Under the pieces are notes generated by a model. That model was not told where the DNA came from, made no database searches, and worked only from the letters and a program-made list of their open reading frames with translations. Position numbers and translations under genes: made by a program. Shown here piece by piece: positions 1 to 5,898 of a DNA stretch of 7,539 bases. Origin of the DNA: Staphylothermus sp. (GTDB taxonomy: Archaea > Thermoproteota > Thermoprotei_A > Sulfolobales > Desulfurococcaceae); the NCBI GenBank assembly GCA_021159785.1, contig JAGHDU010000227.1, positions 1-7,539 on the forward strand. Reading direction: 5' to 3'. The stretch's first letter is position 1; every line of letters starts with the position of its first letter.

Positions 1-238
1 CATAAAATCTTGATACCCACATGTTCCATATCTGAGGTATTGGTTGAAACAACGCGATAAGTGCTAATATTACATTATATAAACCATAGTCTTCAACAGG
101 TAGTTTTCTAAGAACTATCACTGCGAAAATTGAAGCCGTTAATACTCTATAAATAATATAGAAGTAATTAACAATAGTTGAATAGCGTACTCGGAGACTC
201 TTTATTTCCTCATAATCAATATTATTCTCTATACTCAT
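1..238 (-). CDS. Polysaccharide flippase-like membrane protein, N-terminal part
   Basis: This is the first 79 codons of a minus-strand gene that runs off the left edge; it starts at the ATG whose complement is 236-238. After a short charged, soluble head (MSIENNIDYEEIK) comes a hydrophobic segment at about residues 25-45, then a stretch of the type VLRKLPVEDYGLYNVILA and a second hydrophobic segment. The layout (helix, R-x-L-x-x-E-x-Y-G-L-Y, helix) is what is seen at the N-terminus of MATE/MVF-superfamily lipid-linked oligosaccharide flippases of the RfbX/Wzx type, which move glycan-lipids across the membrane. Family assignment rests on that pattern only, because most of the protein lies outside the window. 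A TATA-like box sits about 26 bases upstream of the start, so the mRNA may be leaderless. The DUF1028 gene upstream has the same orientation, but the 104-base gap and separate promoter argue against a shared operon. Confidence 0.7.
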   Translation of the reverse strand, partial: MSIENNIDYEEIKSLRVRYSTIVNYFYIIYRVLTASIFAVIVLRKLPVEDYGLYNVILALIALFQPIPQIWNMWVSRFY

Positions 239-256
239 ATGTAGAGTAACACCCTA

Positions 257-285
257 GTAGCAGTATTTAATGATGGTAGCAGTAT
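257..285. repeat. 10-base direct repeat around the promoter
   Basis: GTAGCAGTAT occurs at 257-266 and again at 276-285, a 19-base period, overlapping and flanking the TATA-like box of the flippase-like gene. Spacing of about two helical turns would suit a dimeric regulator, but a chance repeat in AT-rich DNA is possible. Confidence 0.35.
264..270 (-). promoter_or_regulatory. TATA-like box of the flippase-like gene
   Basis: On the minus strand this reads TTAAATA. Its centre is about 27-29 bases upstream of the ATG at 238, which would place transcription start almost on the start codon. A weak GGTG-type site (250-255) is 11 bases from the ATG, too far to be convincing, so a leaderless transcript is the better reading. 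A 10-base direct repeat overlaps and follows the box. Confidence 0.4.
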
Positions 286-311
286 CCTATTAGATATATG
301 GTAATTGGGAT

Positions 312-316
312 AAAAA
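312..316 (-). terminator. Possible T-run terminator of the DUF1028 gene
   Basis: On the minus strand there is a run of five T about 27 bases after the stop codon, with no clear hairpin. Short T-runs act as intrinsic terminators in archaea, so this is plausible, but such runs are common in AT-rich DNA. Confidence 0.25.
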
Positions 317-342
317 CATTCTAACTAGTATAATAGTACAAA

Positions 343-969
343 TTATAGCATGTTAAGTATTTTCCATGCCTTTTCGAAAGGGTCGGGATCTAGGTCGATT
401 CTTATATCTATTAGTTTATCATAATAGGGTAAGTATTCTGTTTCACCAACAATCAGTAATGCTAATGTCTGATCCCCTCTTTTATCTCCTCCCAATTCGT
501 GACCCTTCATGAGAGTCTCGAGCAACAACTCAGCGTATGTTCTAGGCGTACTTATTTTATGTGCTTTATTCTCAAAGTATTCACAGACGTCCATCGGTAT
601 TGCTTTACTTGTCAACAAATTTCCTATACATACTGCATGTGTACTAATATATTCTCCTTTTTCTAAGGGAATTTCTTTACCACTAAAAGTAGCTAATCCA
701 TACTTCCATGAAGCAACGGCTATTTGTCTCTTCTCAGGAAATGGATCTTGTTTCAATGATGTCAATAAAGCATTTTCAGCAGATTGAGACTTCGGTAATA
801 AATCCAATATACGTGGTCCATGTGAAGGATTAGTATATGCTTGAGTAGCCACTCCTCCATAAGGATACATAGCCCACGGGACCCTGGAACCAACAGCGAC
901 GCTTCCAGATACTGTACCTATACCTATAAACCTATATTTCGGGTCGAACGATACTATGCTATAAGTCAT
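343..969 (-). CDS. DUF1028 family protein, Ntn-hydrolase fold
   Basis: A 208-residue protein matching the DUF1028 family over its whole length. It opens with MTYSIVSFDP, the usual family start, with Thr2 placed to become an N-terminal nucleophile after Met removal (inference from the Ntn fold). Further hallmarks are VGSRVPWA (27-34), the GGVATQAYTNPSHGP block (38-52), DP...RQIAV (75-85), a GN in CIGNLL (114-119), and GGDKRGDQTLALLIV (160-174), in the family order. The family is thought to be hydrolytic, but its substrate is not established, so none is claimed. There is no signal peptide or membrane segment; the protein should be cytosolic. The ATG is supported by a GAGGGG site (977-982 on the complement) 7 bases upstream. 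The gene is transcribed away from the nucleotidyltransferase-like gene and shares its upstream region. Confidence 0.88.
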   Translation of the reverse strand: MTYSIVSFDPKYRFIGIGTVSGSVAVGSRVPWAMYPYGGVATQAYTNPSHGPRILDLLPKSQSAENALLTSLKQDPFPEKRQIAVASWKYGLATFSGKEIPLEKGEYISTHAVCIGNLLTSKAIPMDVCEYFENKAHKISTPRTYAELLLETLMKGHELGGDKRGDQTLALLIVGETEYLPYYDKLIDIRIDLDPDPFEKAWKILNML

Positions 970-1019
970 TCAAGAGCCCCTCTGGGTTAAAGTCATAAAC
1001 CTTTATCCTCCATAACGGA

Positions 1020-1029
1020 TTTATAATTA
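1020..1029. promoter_or_regulatory. TATA-like box in the divergent promoter region
   Basis: TTTATAATTA has a symmetric TTATAA core and lies between the divergent DUF1028 and nucleotidyltransferase-like genes. Read to the right it predicts transcription start near 1049, just before the GAGGTG site that decides the start of the rightward gene. Read to the left it predicts a start near 1000, leaving a leader of about 30 bases with a GAGGGG site for DUF1028. One box could therefore serve both strands. A second leftward candidate, GTTTATGA on the complement of 993-1000, cannot be excluded. Confidence 0.4.
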
Positions 1030-1052
1030 GTCATAGTAATTGTTTCATGTAT

Positions 1053-1058
1053 GAGGTG
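1053..1058 (+). promoter_or_regulatory. Ribosome binding site that decides the start at 1066
   Basis: GAGGTG lies 7 bases before the ATG at 1066. The longer reading from the ATG at 1051 would place this site inside the coding region and leave that ATG with no site of its own, so 1066 is preferred. Confidence 0.7.
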
Positions 1059-1065
1059 TTTATAT

Positions 1066-1617
1066 ATGGGTTATAGTATTGGCGACTTAGTGGAAGCTCT
1101 TGGTAAGTTGGAGAAATATGGTGTAAAATATGTTATTATAGGCGATACTGTTGTTCAGCTAGCTCTAAAGTATAAAGAACTAAATGGCGACGTAGACTTA
1201 TTCGTAGAAGAACCAAGCCCTTTAGTCGAAGAAGAACTCTATAGAAACATAGCTGAAAATGAAAACTGGGGATATTCGACAACGGAAATAGGTACTCCTA
1301 GATTAATTGCTAGGATCGGAGACAAAGAGATCATAATCGAAATATACGAGAACTTCATGGACATAGAGATTCCCGATCAAATAATCGCTGAAGCAAAAAC
1401 ACTTAAACTTAGAGGACTAAAAGTGAGAGTATTACATCCAGAACAATACTTTGTCTTAAAAGCACGGCAGGGAATCGATTTAGATAAACTAGCAACATAC
1501 GTTAAGATGTTGAAAAATATAGATAGAAAACTATTAACAAGAACAATTGAATACTTCCCCGACGAAGAACAGGGCTTGATCGTTGAGAGATTAAGAAGTA
1601 TTGGATTAGAGATCTAA
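1066..1617 (+). CDS. Nucleotidyltransferase-like protein (minimal NTase fold)
   Basis: A 183-residue soluble protein. A short N-terminal helix leads into YVIIGDTVVQ (22-31), and twelve residues further on comes GDVDLFVEE (41-49). This resembles the hG[GS]...D-h-D-h signature of polymerase-beta-type nucleotidyltransferases, with Asp42 and Asp44 as the metal-binding pair. Glu92 in EIIIEIYE (88-95) is a candidate third carboxylate. The C-terminal LHPEQYFVLKARQ...DLDKL (123-142) resembles the helix that follows the core in archaeal NTase/AbiEii-like proteins. The second signature residue, normally Gly or Ser, is Asp27 here, so substrate handling may differ or activity may be lost. No HEPN partner is visible next to it, so a MNT/HEPN toxin-antitoxin role is not supported. 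The gene is probably a single transcription unit; the decayed transposon begins shortly after its stop codon. The substrate is unknown. Confidence 0.7.
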   Translation: MGYSIGDLVEALGKLEKYGVKYVIIGDTVVQLALKYKELNGDVDLFVEEPSPLVEEELYRNIAENENWGYSTTEIGTPRLIARIGDKEIIIEIYENFMDIEIPDQIIAEAKTLKLRGLKVRVLHPEQYFVLKARQGIDLDKLATYVKMLKNIDRKLLTRTIEYFPDEEQGLIVERLRSIGLEI

Positions 1618-1721
1618 ACCGTATTTATGATTCGGTCCAGCGAAGAGCGCATCATCGCTATATAATGGCTCAGTTCTAGGTATGTTGTATATTACTTTGT
1701 GAAGGCGGATAAGGGAGGGAA

Positions 1722-2081
1722 GGATTAAAGCCGTTAAAGATGGTTGCAGATCGAATAATTAATGTGGTTCTTATAACTTCTCATGACATACTAACAACAT
1801 TTAGTTTCAAATATCTACAGATCTTCTTTGAAAACATGGTGTAAGAATAGAAGAAGTGTCATACGAAAAGAACCATTGGAATAGTTAGTAGAGGTTTTCT
1901 TAGCAATGATAGTTTCATTTGCTGGAAAATATGGTAAATGAGCCATAAGGTTAAGAGGCTAATAGAGCATATTAAAAGATTCATGCATGAAACATTACCG
2001 ATAAATATAGATGAGATATTAGAGAGAAGCAATAAGTTTATGCGCACTAATATTCAAGATAATATTCGGTGCCTCCGATGA
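1722..2081 (+). pseudogene. tnpA: IS607 serine-recombinase transposase remnant (tnpA)
   Basis: No single open frame covers this stretch, but reading across frames recovers the C-terminal two thirds of an IS607 transposase. At 1722-1841 it reads GLKPLKMVADRI, VVLITSHDILTTFSFKYL, QIFFENM, matching the family's LLKMV...D-R-L-T-R-F-G-F-x-Y-L-x-x-F-F. After one missing G at 1838-1839 the text continues as GVRIEEVSYEK (1838-1870). After one missing A at 1866-1869 it continues as EPLE, an in-frame TAG (1882), then LVEVFLAMIVSFAGK, the family's long-helix region. A further shift near 1927-1940 restores SHKVKRLIEHIKRF and a tail ending at the TGA at 2079. So there are at least three frameshifts and one stop. 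Possible earlier residues can be guessed from about 1690. The N-terminal MerR-like DNA-binding domain and the catalytic-serine region cannot be read, so the gene is dead. Confidence 0.75.
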
Positions 2082-2082
2082 G

Positions 2083-2119
2083 GGGGAAGACCATCCCTCT
2101 AGATTATAGATGGTTCCCC
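2083..2119 (+). other. Imperfect hairpin between tnpA and tnpB
   Basis: The arm GGGGAA-GA-CCATC (2083-2095) pairs with GATGGTTCCCC (2109-2119): 11 base pairs interrupted only by a two-base GA bulge, with a 13-base loop. It ends just before the GAGGAGAG site that serves tnpB. A competing small stem, CCTC(2072-2075)/GAGG(2080-2083), overlaps its 5' arm. Such a structure could modulate tnpB translation or shield it from read-through; its function is inferred. Confidence 0.5.
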
Positions 2120-2127
2120 GAGGAGAG
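2120..2127 (+). promoter_or_regulatory. Ribosome binding site that decides the tnpB start at 2131
   Basis: GAGGAGAG ends 3 bases, and its GGAG core ends 5 bases, before the ATG at 2131. The in-frame ATG at 2110 lies inside the 3' arm of the hairpin and has no such site, so 2131 is the likelier start. Confidence 0.6.
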
Positions 2128-2130
2128 TAT

Positions 2131-3325
2131 ATGTTAACGCTCAAGGCTAGGGGAGAACTAGTAGAGGGTACTTTGGAAGATCTATATGAGGAACTATATC
2201 TTACACGTAGAGCTATTCAATATATTGTAGATGCTTTGTGGGAGCTAGACAAGTTACCGGACATTAATCAAGCACACCAGATGTTCTACAAGATATTGAG
2301 GAATCAAGGTTTTAGAACACATCAAGCAAAGCAAATATACAAGTACGCTCTAGCACTAGTTAAGGCGACTAAGAGGAATGGTGGGAAGAAGCCAGTTATC
2401 AAGAAACTATCAGCAAGACTAGACAAATACGATGCAAAGGTAATTCTTGAAAATCACCTAGTTATAATAAAGCTTAGAAACAAAGAGTTCAAGATAAAGC
2501 TGATGCATCGCAAGAACTACGTCGAGAAGTTCCTTGGTAGAAAGTGGTATGAAGTAATGATAAATATTGATAAACAGGGAAGAATATGGATAGCAACACC
2601 CTTCAGACGGTTTTACAAACCATACAAGCCTAGGAATGTTATATCTTTGGACATCAACTTGAGGAAGATTGCTGTTTATGACAGAAAGAATATCAGAAGA
2701 ATAGATACAAGGTTTGTGGAGGTATATTCTCTAAAAGTTTATGCTGAAAAGCTCCAGAAGAAGTATCATAAAATGTGGAGGTATAGCAAGAGAGTTCTCG
2801 TTAGGGTAAGGAGTCTGCATAGGCGTTCAAGAAACATAGTTGTTGATTGGTGTAGGAAGTTCGCTAAGTACATTGTATCTAAAGCTAGGAGGACGAGGAG
2901 TGCTATTGTTCTTGAAGACCTTGAGAAGCTATGGTTTAATGTATCACAAAATCCTCTAGCTTAGCAGATAGGTTATCGAGGTTTGCGTATAGGAAATTGC
3001 AGCAGACAATAGTAACTAAGGCTATCGAATGCAATGTACCCATAATCTTCATAGATCCTAGAGATACCTCGACCGCATGCCGAGGTGTGGAGCAAAACTA
3101 TTCTATGTCTCTAGATTAGCAATTTGTGGGAAATGTGGGTTAATGGCGGACAGGGATTCGATAGGTGCTATAAACACTTATCTACGTGCTTTAAGGAGTA
3201 TGTGGGGGAGCCTTAGGTCTCCCTTGAATGCTCCCGCAATGAAGGATGAAACCAGACAGAACGGGGGAACAACGTATGAGCCGATGACCGCTTATAAAAT
3301 CATATACAAGCATATAAAGAGGTGA
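2131..3325 (+). pseudogene. tnpB: TnpB RuvC-like RNA-guided nuclease, broken by two frameshifts
   Basis: Three consecutive frames together encode a complete TnpB of about 398 residues, a normal length. Frame one (2131-2951) has the N-terminal helical region and the first RuvC motif, VISLDINLRKIAVYD (Asp174), then the second, SAIVLEDLEKLWF (Glu262). It shifts near 2948-2951, where one extra A would restore VSQKSSSLADRLSRFAYRKL. Frame two (about 2952-3080) runs to NVPIIFIDPRDTSTAC. It shifts at 3080-3081, where one extra C restores ACPRCGAKL. Frame three has the zinc ribbon, Cys codons at 3078, 3086, 3125 and 3134 (CPRC...CGKC), and the last RuvC motif DRDSIGAIN with Asp at 3155. TnpB is an omega-RNA-guided DNA nuclease of IS607/IS605 elements and related to Cas12. 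As read, only a truncated product of about 277 residues lacking the zinc ribbon would be made. Conservation of every catalytic residue suggests recent inactivation. Confidence 0.88.
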
Positions 3326-3345
3326 ACCTGGAACGCCACATCCTC
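3319..3345 (+). other. Hairpin at the tnpB 3' end, possible omega-RNA/right-end structure
   Basis: GAGGTG (3319-3324) can pair with CACATCCTC (3337-3345), giving six base pairs with one bulged T, across the tnpB stop codon. In TnpB elements the guide (omega) RNA derives from the 3' end of tnpB and the adjoining right end, so a structured segment here fits. The stem is short and the boundary is not proven. Confidence 0.3.
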
Positions 3346-3353
3346 CAAGTTAT

Positions 3354-3367
3354 TTTAAATATTTAAA
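3354..3367 (+). promoter_or_regulatory. TATA-like box of the DUF3311/symporter operon
   Basis: The AT-only stretch TTTAAATATTTAAA is centred about 35 bases before the ATG at 3395. It predicts transcription start near 3385, giving a very short leader that still includes a GGTGG binding site at 3386-3390. Confidence 0.45.
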
Positions 3368-3394
3368 CACTGCTTAATTATTCCTGGTGGTTAA

Positions 3395-3586
3395 ATGGTT
3401 TCTTTTAAGGGACAACTATTACTTTTGATTCTCGCATATATACCCGGAATACTTCTCCCTCGTATTATAAACTTAGGCAATGTTGTTGTTTCGTGGTTCT
3501 TTATGGGTACATGGGTAGTATACGTGTTTATTTTATTGATAATTGCTTATGCGATCGATCGCGGTAGGAGATCTAGGATTGATTAA
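3395..3586 (+). CDS. DUF3311 small membrane protein, symporter partner
   Basis: A 63-residue protein with two predicted membrane segments, about residues 7-25 (LLLILAYIPGILLPRI) and 29-51 (VVVSWFFMGTWVVYVFIL), and a basic cytoplasmic tail (DRGRRSR). Size, topology and the proline-rich end of the first helix fit DUF3311, a family repeatedly found immediately upstream of SSS-family sodium/solute symporters in bacteria and archaea. The symporter overlaps its last codons, so the two are surely co-transcribed and probably act together in the membrane, perhaps as an accessory subunit (inference). A GGTGG site lies 4 bases before the ATG. Family membership is judged from topology plus context and not from strong residue motifs. 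Confidence 0.75.
   Translation: MVSFKGQLLLLILAYIPGILLPRIINLGNVVVSWFFMGTWVVYVFILLIIAYAIDRGRRSRID
3567..3570 (+). promoter_or_regulatory. Ribosome binding site that decides the symporter TTG start
   Basis: GGAG, inside the end of the DUF3311 gene, lies 8 bases before the TTG at 3579. The earlier in-frame TTG at 3543 and ATG at 3549 have no comparable site and would overlap the upstream gene by about 40 bases. Confidence 0.6.
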
Positions 3587-5024
3587 ACCTGAATTATTGG
3601 CTCTACTAATCATTTTTGGATGGCTTATTCTTACCTTTGGTTATGGATACATAGCTACTAAGAAAATGAAAGGTAGAGCTACTGAGTGGTTTGTTGCTGG
3701 TAGAAAGCTTGGGTTATTGGTGCTTTGGCTTAGTTTGGGTGCCAACATTTATAGTTCATATACTTTCCTAGGTTTGCCAGGTTTAGCTGCACGTGAGGGG
3801 TTTAGCGTTTGGGCCATTACATTATATGGAATGATTAGCTACCTTATAGGTTTCTGGCTCATACCTCGACTTTGGAGAGACGCCAAGAGACATAGATGGT
3901 TAACACTTGCCGATGCATTTAGGGATTTATATAATTCTAGATTTGTAGCTGGATTCGTTGCTTTAACGGGTACTCTATGGAGTATTCCATATGTTCAGCT
4001 CCAAATACAAGGAATGGGATATATTATAGAGGTCTCAGGTTATGGATATATTGATCCTTTGATTGCTAAGCTCATAGCTTTTTCTCTATTAGTAGTTTTT
4101 GTCGTTATTGGAGGATTGATTAGTGTCACTAGTATTAATGCATTGCAAGGAGCTATTATGCTAGTAGCTATTTGGTTTATCGGCATTACTTCGCCGATAA
4201 TAGCTTTTGGAGGATATGATAAACTATTTACCACATTAATAAACTACTCCCCGCCTGCTGGTAGTGTGTTTCACCTAACGCCAACCATGAATGACTTGTA
4301 CTTCCTATATTCAATTATACTTGTTGCACCACTTGCTTTCTGGTTATGGCCTAACAGAGTTCAGAATGTTTTTGGTGCACGTAGCGAAGACGTTGTTAAG
4401 AGAAACATGGTTTTAGTAGGTATTTACCAACTCAGCCAGATACCAGCTATTTTAGTTGGTTTAACAGCCGTGGGTTTAGTAGCAACAGGTATGTTAAATG
4501 TTCCTATACATGTGAAAGAATACGCTGATCAGAGCTTTTTGTTAGTGGCTAGAACTTTGTATAATCCCTTAGTCCTCGGATTGGTAAGTGCGGGTGCTTT
4601 AGCAGCATCAATCTCGACGGCAGCCGCAATATTACATGTTGCTGGTGCATTATTCGCCAAAAACTTATTTTTTAGTGAAAGCGAGAAAAGGCTTTTACGC
4701 TCTGCGAGACTCTTTACAGGCGTTATTGCTATTACTAGCTTGTTCCTCGCAATATATTATCCAGTTGCATTGATCTACTTACTGCTTGTAGGGTATGCTG
4801 GAATTGTACAATTCTTCCCTGAATACATTATTGCTTTGAAAAAACCTGGTTTGATAGATAGATATACTGCTATTATAGCTATGGGTGCTGGAATGATTAC
4901 AGTTGGTTATGTTAAAGCATTTTATGGGAGAATATGGAACATCTATGAGGGATTATGGGGGCTTAGCGTTAACCTAGCCGTATTAGCGATAGCTTTATTG
5001 TTCAAAAAATACTTAAAGAGATAA
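3579..5024 (+). CDS. Sodium/solute symporter, SSS family
   Basis: A 481-residue, very hydrophobic protein with about 13 membrane helices, the standard SSS length and layout. The first helix (5-25) is followed by ATKKMKGRATEWFVAGRKLG (26-45), the family's loop with a xFxAGR(k)LG motif. Next come WLSLGANIYSSYTFLGLPG (50-68), GGLISVTSINALQG (178-191), WLWPNRVQNVFGAR (256-268) and ALAASISTAAAIL (340-352). In the last, Ser346-Thr347 fit the Na+-coordinating Ser/Thr pair of the vSGLT-type helix 8. The acidic residue usual in the tD-x-x-Q motif of helix 5 is Asn187 here. The symporter uses the sodium gradient to import a small organic solute; the solute cannot be told from the sequence. It starts with TTG inside the DUF3311 gene (8-base overlap), so translation is probably coupled. 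The ribosomal gene downstream has its own TATA-like region. Confidence 0.9.
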   Translation: MIKPELLALLIIFGWLILTFGYGYIATKKMKGRATEWFVAGRKLGLLVLWLSLGANIYSSYTFLGLPGLAAREGFSVWAITLYGMISYLIGFWLIPRLWRDAKRHRWLTLADAFRDLYNSRFVAGFVALTGTLWSIPYVQLQIQGMGYIIEVSGYGYIDPLIAKLIAFSLLVVFVVIGGLISVTSINALQGAIMLVAIWFIGITSPIIAFGGYDKLFTTLINYSPPAGSVFHLTPTMNDLYFLYSIILVAPLAFWLWPNRVQNVFGARSEDVVKRNMVLVGIYQLSQIPAILVGLTAVGLVATGMLNVPIHVKEYADQSFLLVARTLYNPLVLGLVSAGALAASISTAAAILHVAGALFAKNLFFSESEKRLLRSARLFTGVIAITSLFLAIYYPVALIYLLLVGYAGIVQFFPEYIIALKKPGLIDRYTAIIAMGAGMITVGYVKAFYGRIWNIYEGLWGLSVNLAVLAIALLFKKYLKR

Positions 5025-5034
5025 ATATATATAA
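5023..5034 (+). promoter_or_regulatory. TATA-like box upstream of L40e
   Basis: An AT-only stretch (AAATATATATAA type) begins on the symporter stop codon and lies about 75 bases before the L40e ATG. It would give a leader of roughly 50 bases containing the AGAGGGGAG binding site. Confidence 0.35.
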
Positions 5035-5102
5035 TCCACTAACGAGTCAAGGATTAGAATAGGATTATACAATCAAAATGGTGTAAGAGGGGAGCATCTG
5101 CA

Positions 5103-5264
5103 ATGCCTATAACAGACCCAGTAAAGCTCCAAATAGTGTTTAATCGTGCATTAAACAAAAAAGTATGTAGAAAATGTGGTGCACTAAATCCACCTTCAGC
5201 TACTAAGTGCAGAAGATGTAAAAGTAAGAACCTTAGACCTAAGAAAGGATTTAAGATTAAGTAG
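5103..5264 (+). CDS. rpl40e: 50S ribosomal protein L40e
   Basis: A 53-residue basic zinc-ribbon protein. [17 protein letters not shown] (1-17) is followed by CRKC (Cys22, Cys25) and CRRC (Cys36, Cys39), which bind one zinc, and then a lysine-rich tail ending GFKIK. Length, the two CxxC knuckles and the PSATKCRRC spacing match archaeal L40e, a large-subunit component found in archaea and, fused to ubiquitin, in eukaryotes. A strong purine-rich site (AGAGGGGAG, about 5086-5094) lies 8 bases upstream of the ATG. The gene points toward the C15 peptidase gene and its last 8 bases, including the stop, overlap the end of that gene on the other strand. Confidence 0.95.
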   Translation: MPITDPVKLQIVFNRALNKKVCRKCGALNPPSATKCRRCKSKNLRPKKGFKIK

Positions 5265-5898
5265 CTTCTCCTAAGTACCTAATAATATCAATAACTAGTT
5301 CTTTCAAATAATTAACTCCAATACACTTATTCGGAGGTATACCCATTCGTAGACAAAGATCACCGGCTGGAGGTATATGTATAAATAATGCTTTCTTCTT
5401 TTCTACAAAACCGTATTTATACATAGTAAAGGCTACATAGTTGCATAGAAATGTTCCTATAGACACACCCGGTCTCACACTATAGCCTTTTTCTCTAAGA
5501 TACTGTAGAAGTCCTTTGATATCTATGGGTATAGTGTATGTTTTTCGTTCAGTCTTACTTATATCTTCGTGGAAAACTAGTCCGTCAACATCCCTTGTTT
5601 CAGAGTATACTAAATTATACCCCACAAGTTCGATTATGGGTCTATCAGTAAGAGGGTGAAGACCTAGACCTATGACAATATCAGGCTTGAAGATCTCAAG
5701 TAACTTCTCTAGTTTCCTCCTAAGATAATCAAGTGACACTCTTAGTACCACACCCTTAATTGAACAATTATCGACTTGCGCACCATTAAGTTCCTCGGCA
5801 ACTAGGCCAGATGGATTGGGGTGATAGATAATATTCCTACCCCTAAACCAATCAAAGCCCAAAACAAGCGCGTTACACGTCTTAGGTTTTCTCAACAC
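5257..5898 (-). CDS. pcp: Pyrrolidone-carboxylate peptidase-like protein (peptidase C15)
   Basis: A 213-residue cytosolic protein resembling pyroglutamyl peptidase I, which removes N-terminal pyroglutamate from peptides. It opens with [11 protein letters not shown] (10-20), a variant of the family's [20 protein letters not shown] (72-80) is followed by [12 protein letters not shown] (86-97) with catalytic Glu90, then [12 protein letters not shown] (146-157) with the nucleophile Cys152, and LFIHIPPAG (171-179) with His174. The full Glu-Cys-His triad is thus in place at family spacing. The start loop and the region after Asp103 diverge from bacterial enzymes, so substrate preference may differ. 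The start is a GTG whose complement is 5896-5898, with GGTGAT (complement of 5905-5910) 6 bases upstream. The gene converges with, and overlaps, ribosomal L40e. The gene symbol reflects family membership only. Confidence 0.85.
   Translation of the reverse strand: MLRKPKTCNALVLGFDWFRGRNIIYHPNPSGLVAEELNGAQVDNCSIKGVVLRVSLDYLRRKLEKLLEIFKPDIVIGLGLHPLTDRPIIELVGYNLVYSETRDVDGLVFHEDISKTERKTYTIPIDIKGLLQYLREKGYSVRPGVSIGTFLCNYVAFTMYKYGFVEKKKALFIHIPPAGDLCLRMGIPPNKCIGVNYLKELVIDIIRYLGEAT

Larger units (their letters stand above)
1690..3345 (+). mobile_element. Decayed IS607-family insertion sequence (tnpA + tnpB relics)
   Basis: The stretch carries, in the order typical of IS607 elements, a serine-recombinase transposase remnant followed after 49 bases by a TnpB nuclease remnant. 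Serine-recombinase tnpA marks IS607, as opposed to IS200/IS605 elements, which carry an HUH Y1 transposase. IS607 elements have no long terminal inverted repeats and leave no diagnostic target duplication, so the limits given are approximate: the left one is where the first transposase-like residues can be read, the right one is the end of the hairpin after tnpB. The element lies between the nucleotidyltransferase-like gene and the DUF3311/symporter operon without breaking either. Both genes are frameshifted, so autonomous movement is unlikely. Confidence 0.75.

Noticed and set aside
509..787. Plus-strand open frame opposite the DUF1028 gene
   Set aside because: It lies wholly inside a well-conserved family gene on the other strand and resembles no protein; it is a shadow.
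1859..2047. Minus-strand open frame in the transposase relic
   Set aside because: The plus strand there reads as IS607 transposase pieces; the minus frame is low-complexity hydrophobic sequence with no binding site.
2131..3325. TnpB expressed by programmed frameshifting
   Set aside because: Two separate shifts with no shared slippery motif would be needed, and the neighbouring transposase is clearly decayed, so inactivation is simpler.
4040..4234. Minus-strand open frame within the symporter gene
   Set aside because: It is a shadow of a conserved membrane protein gene.
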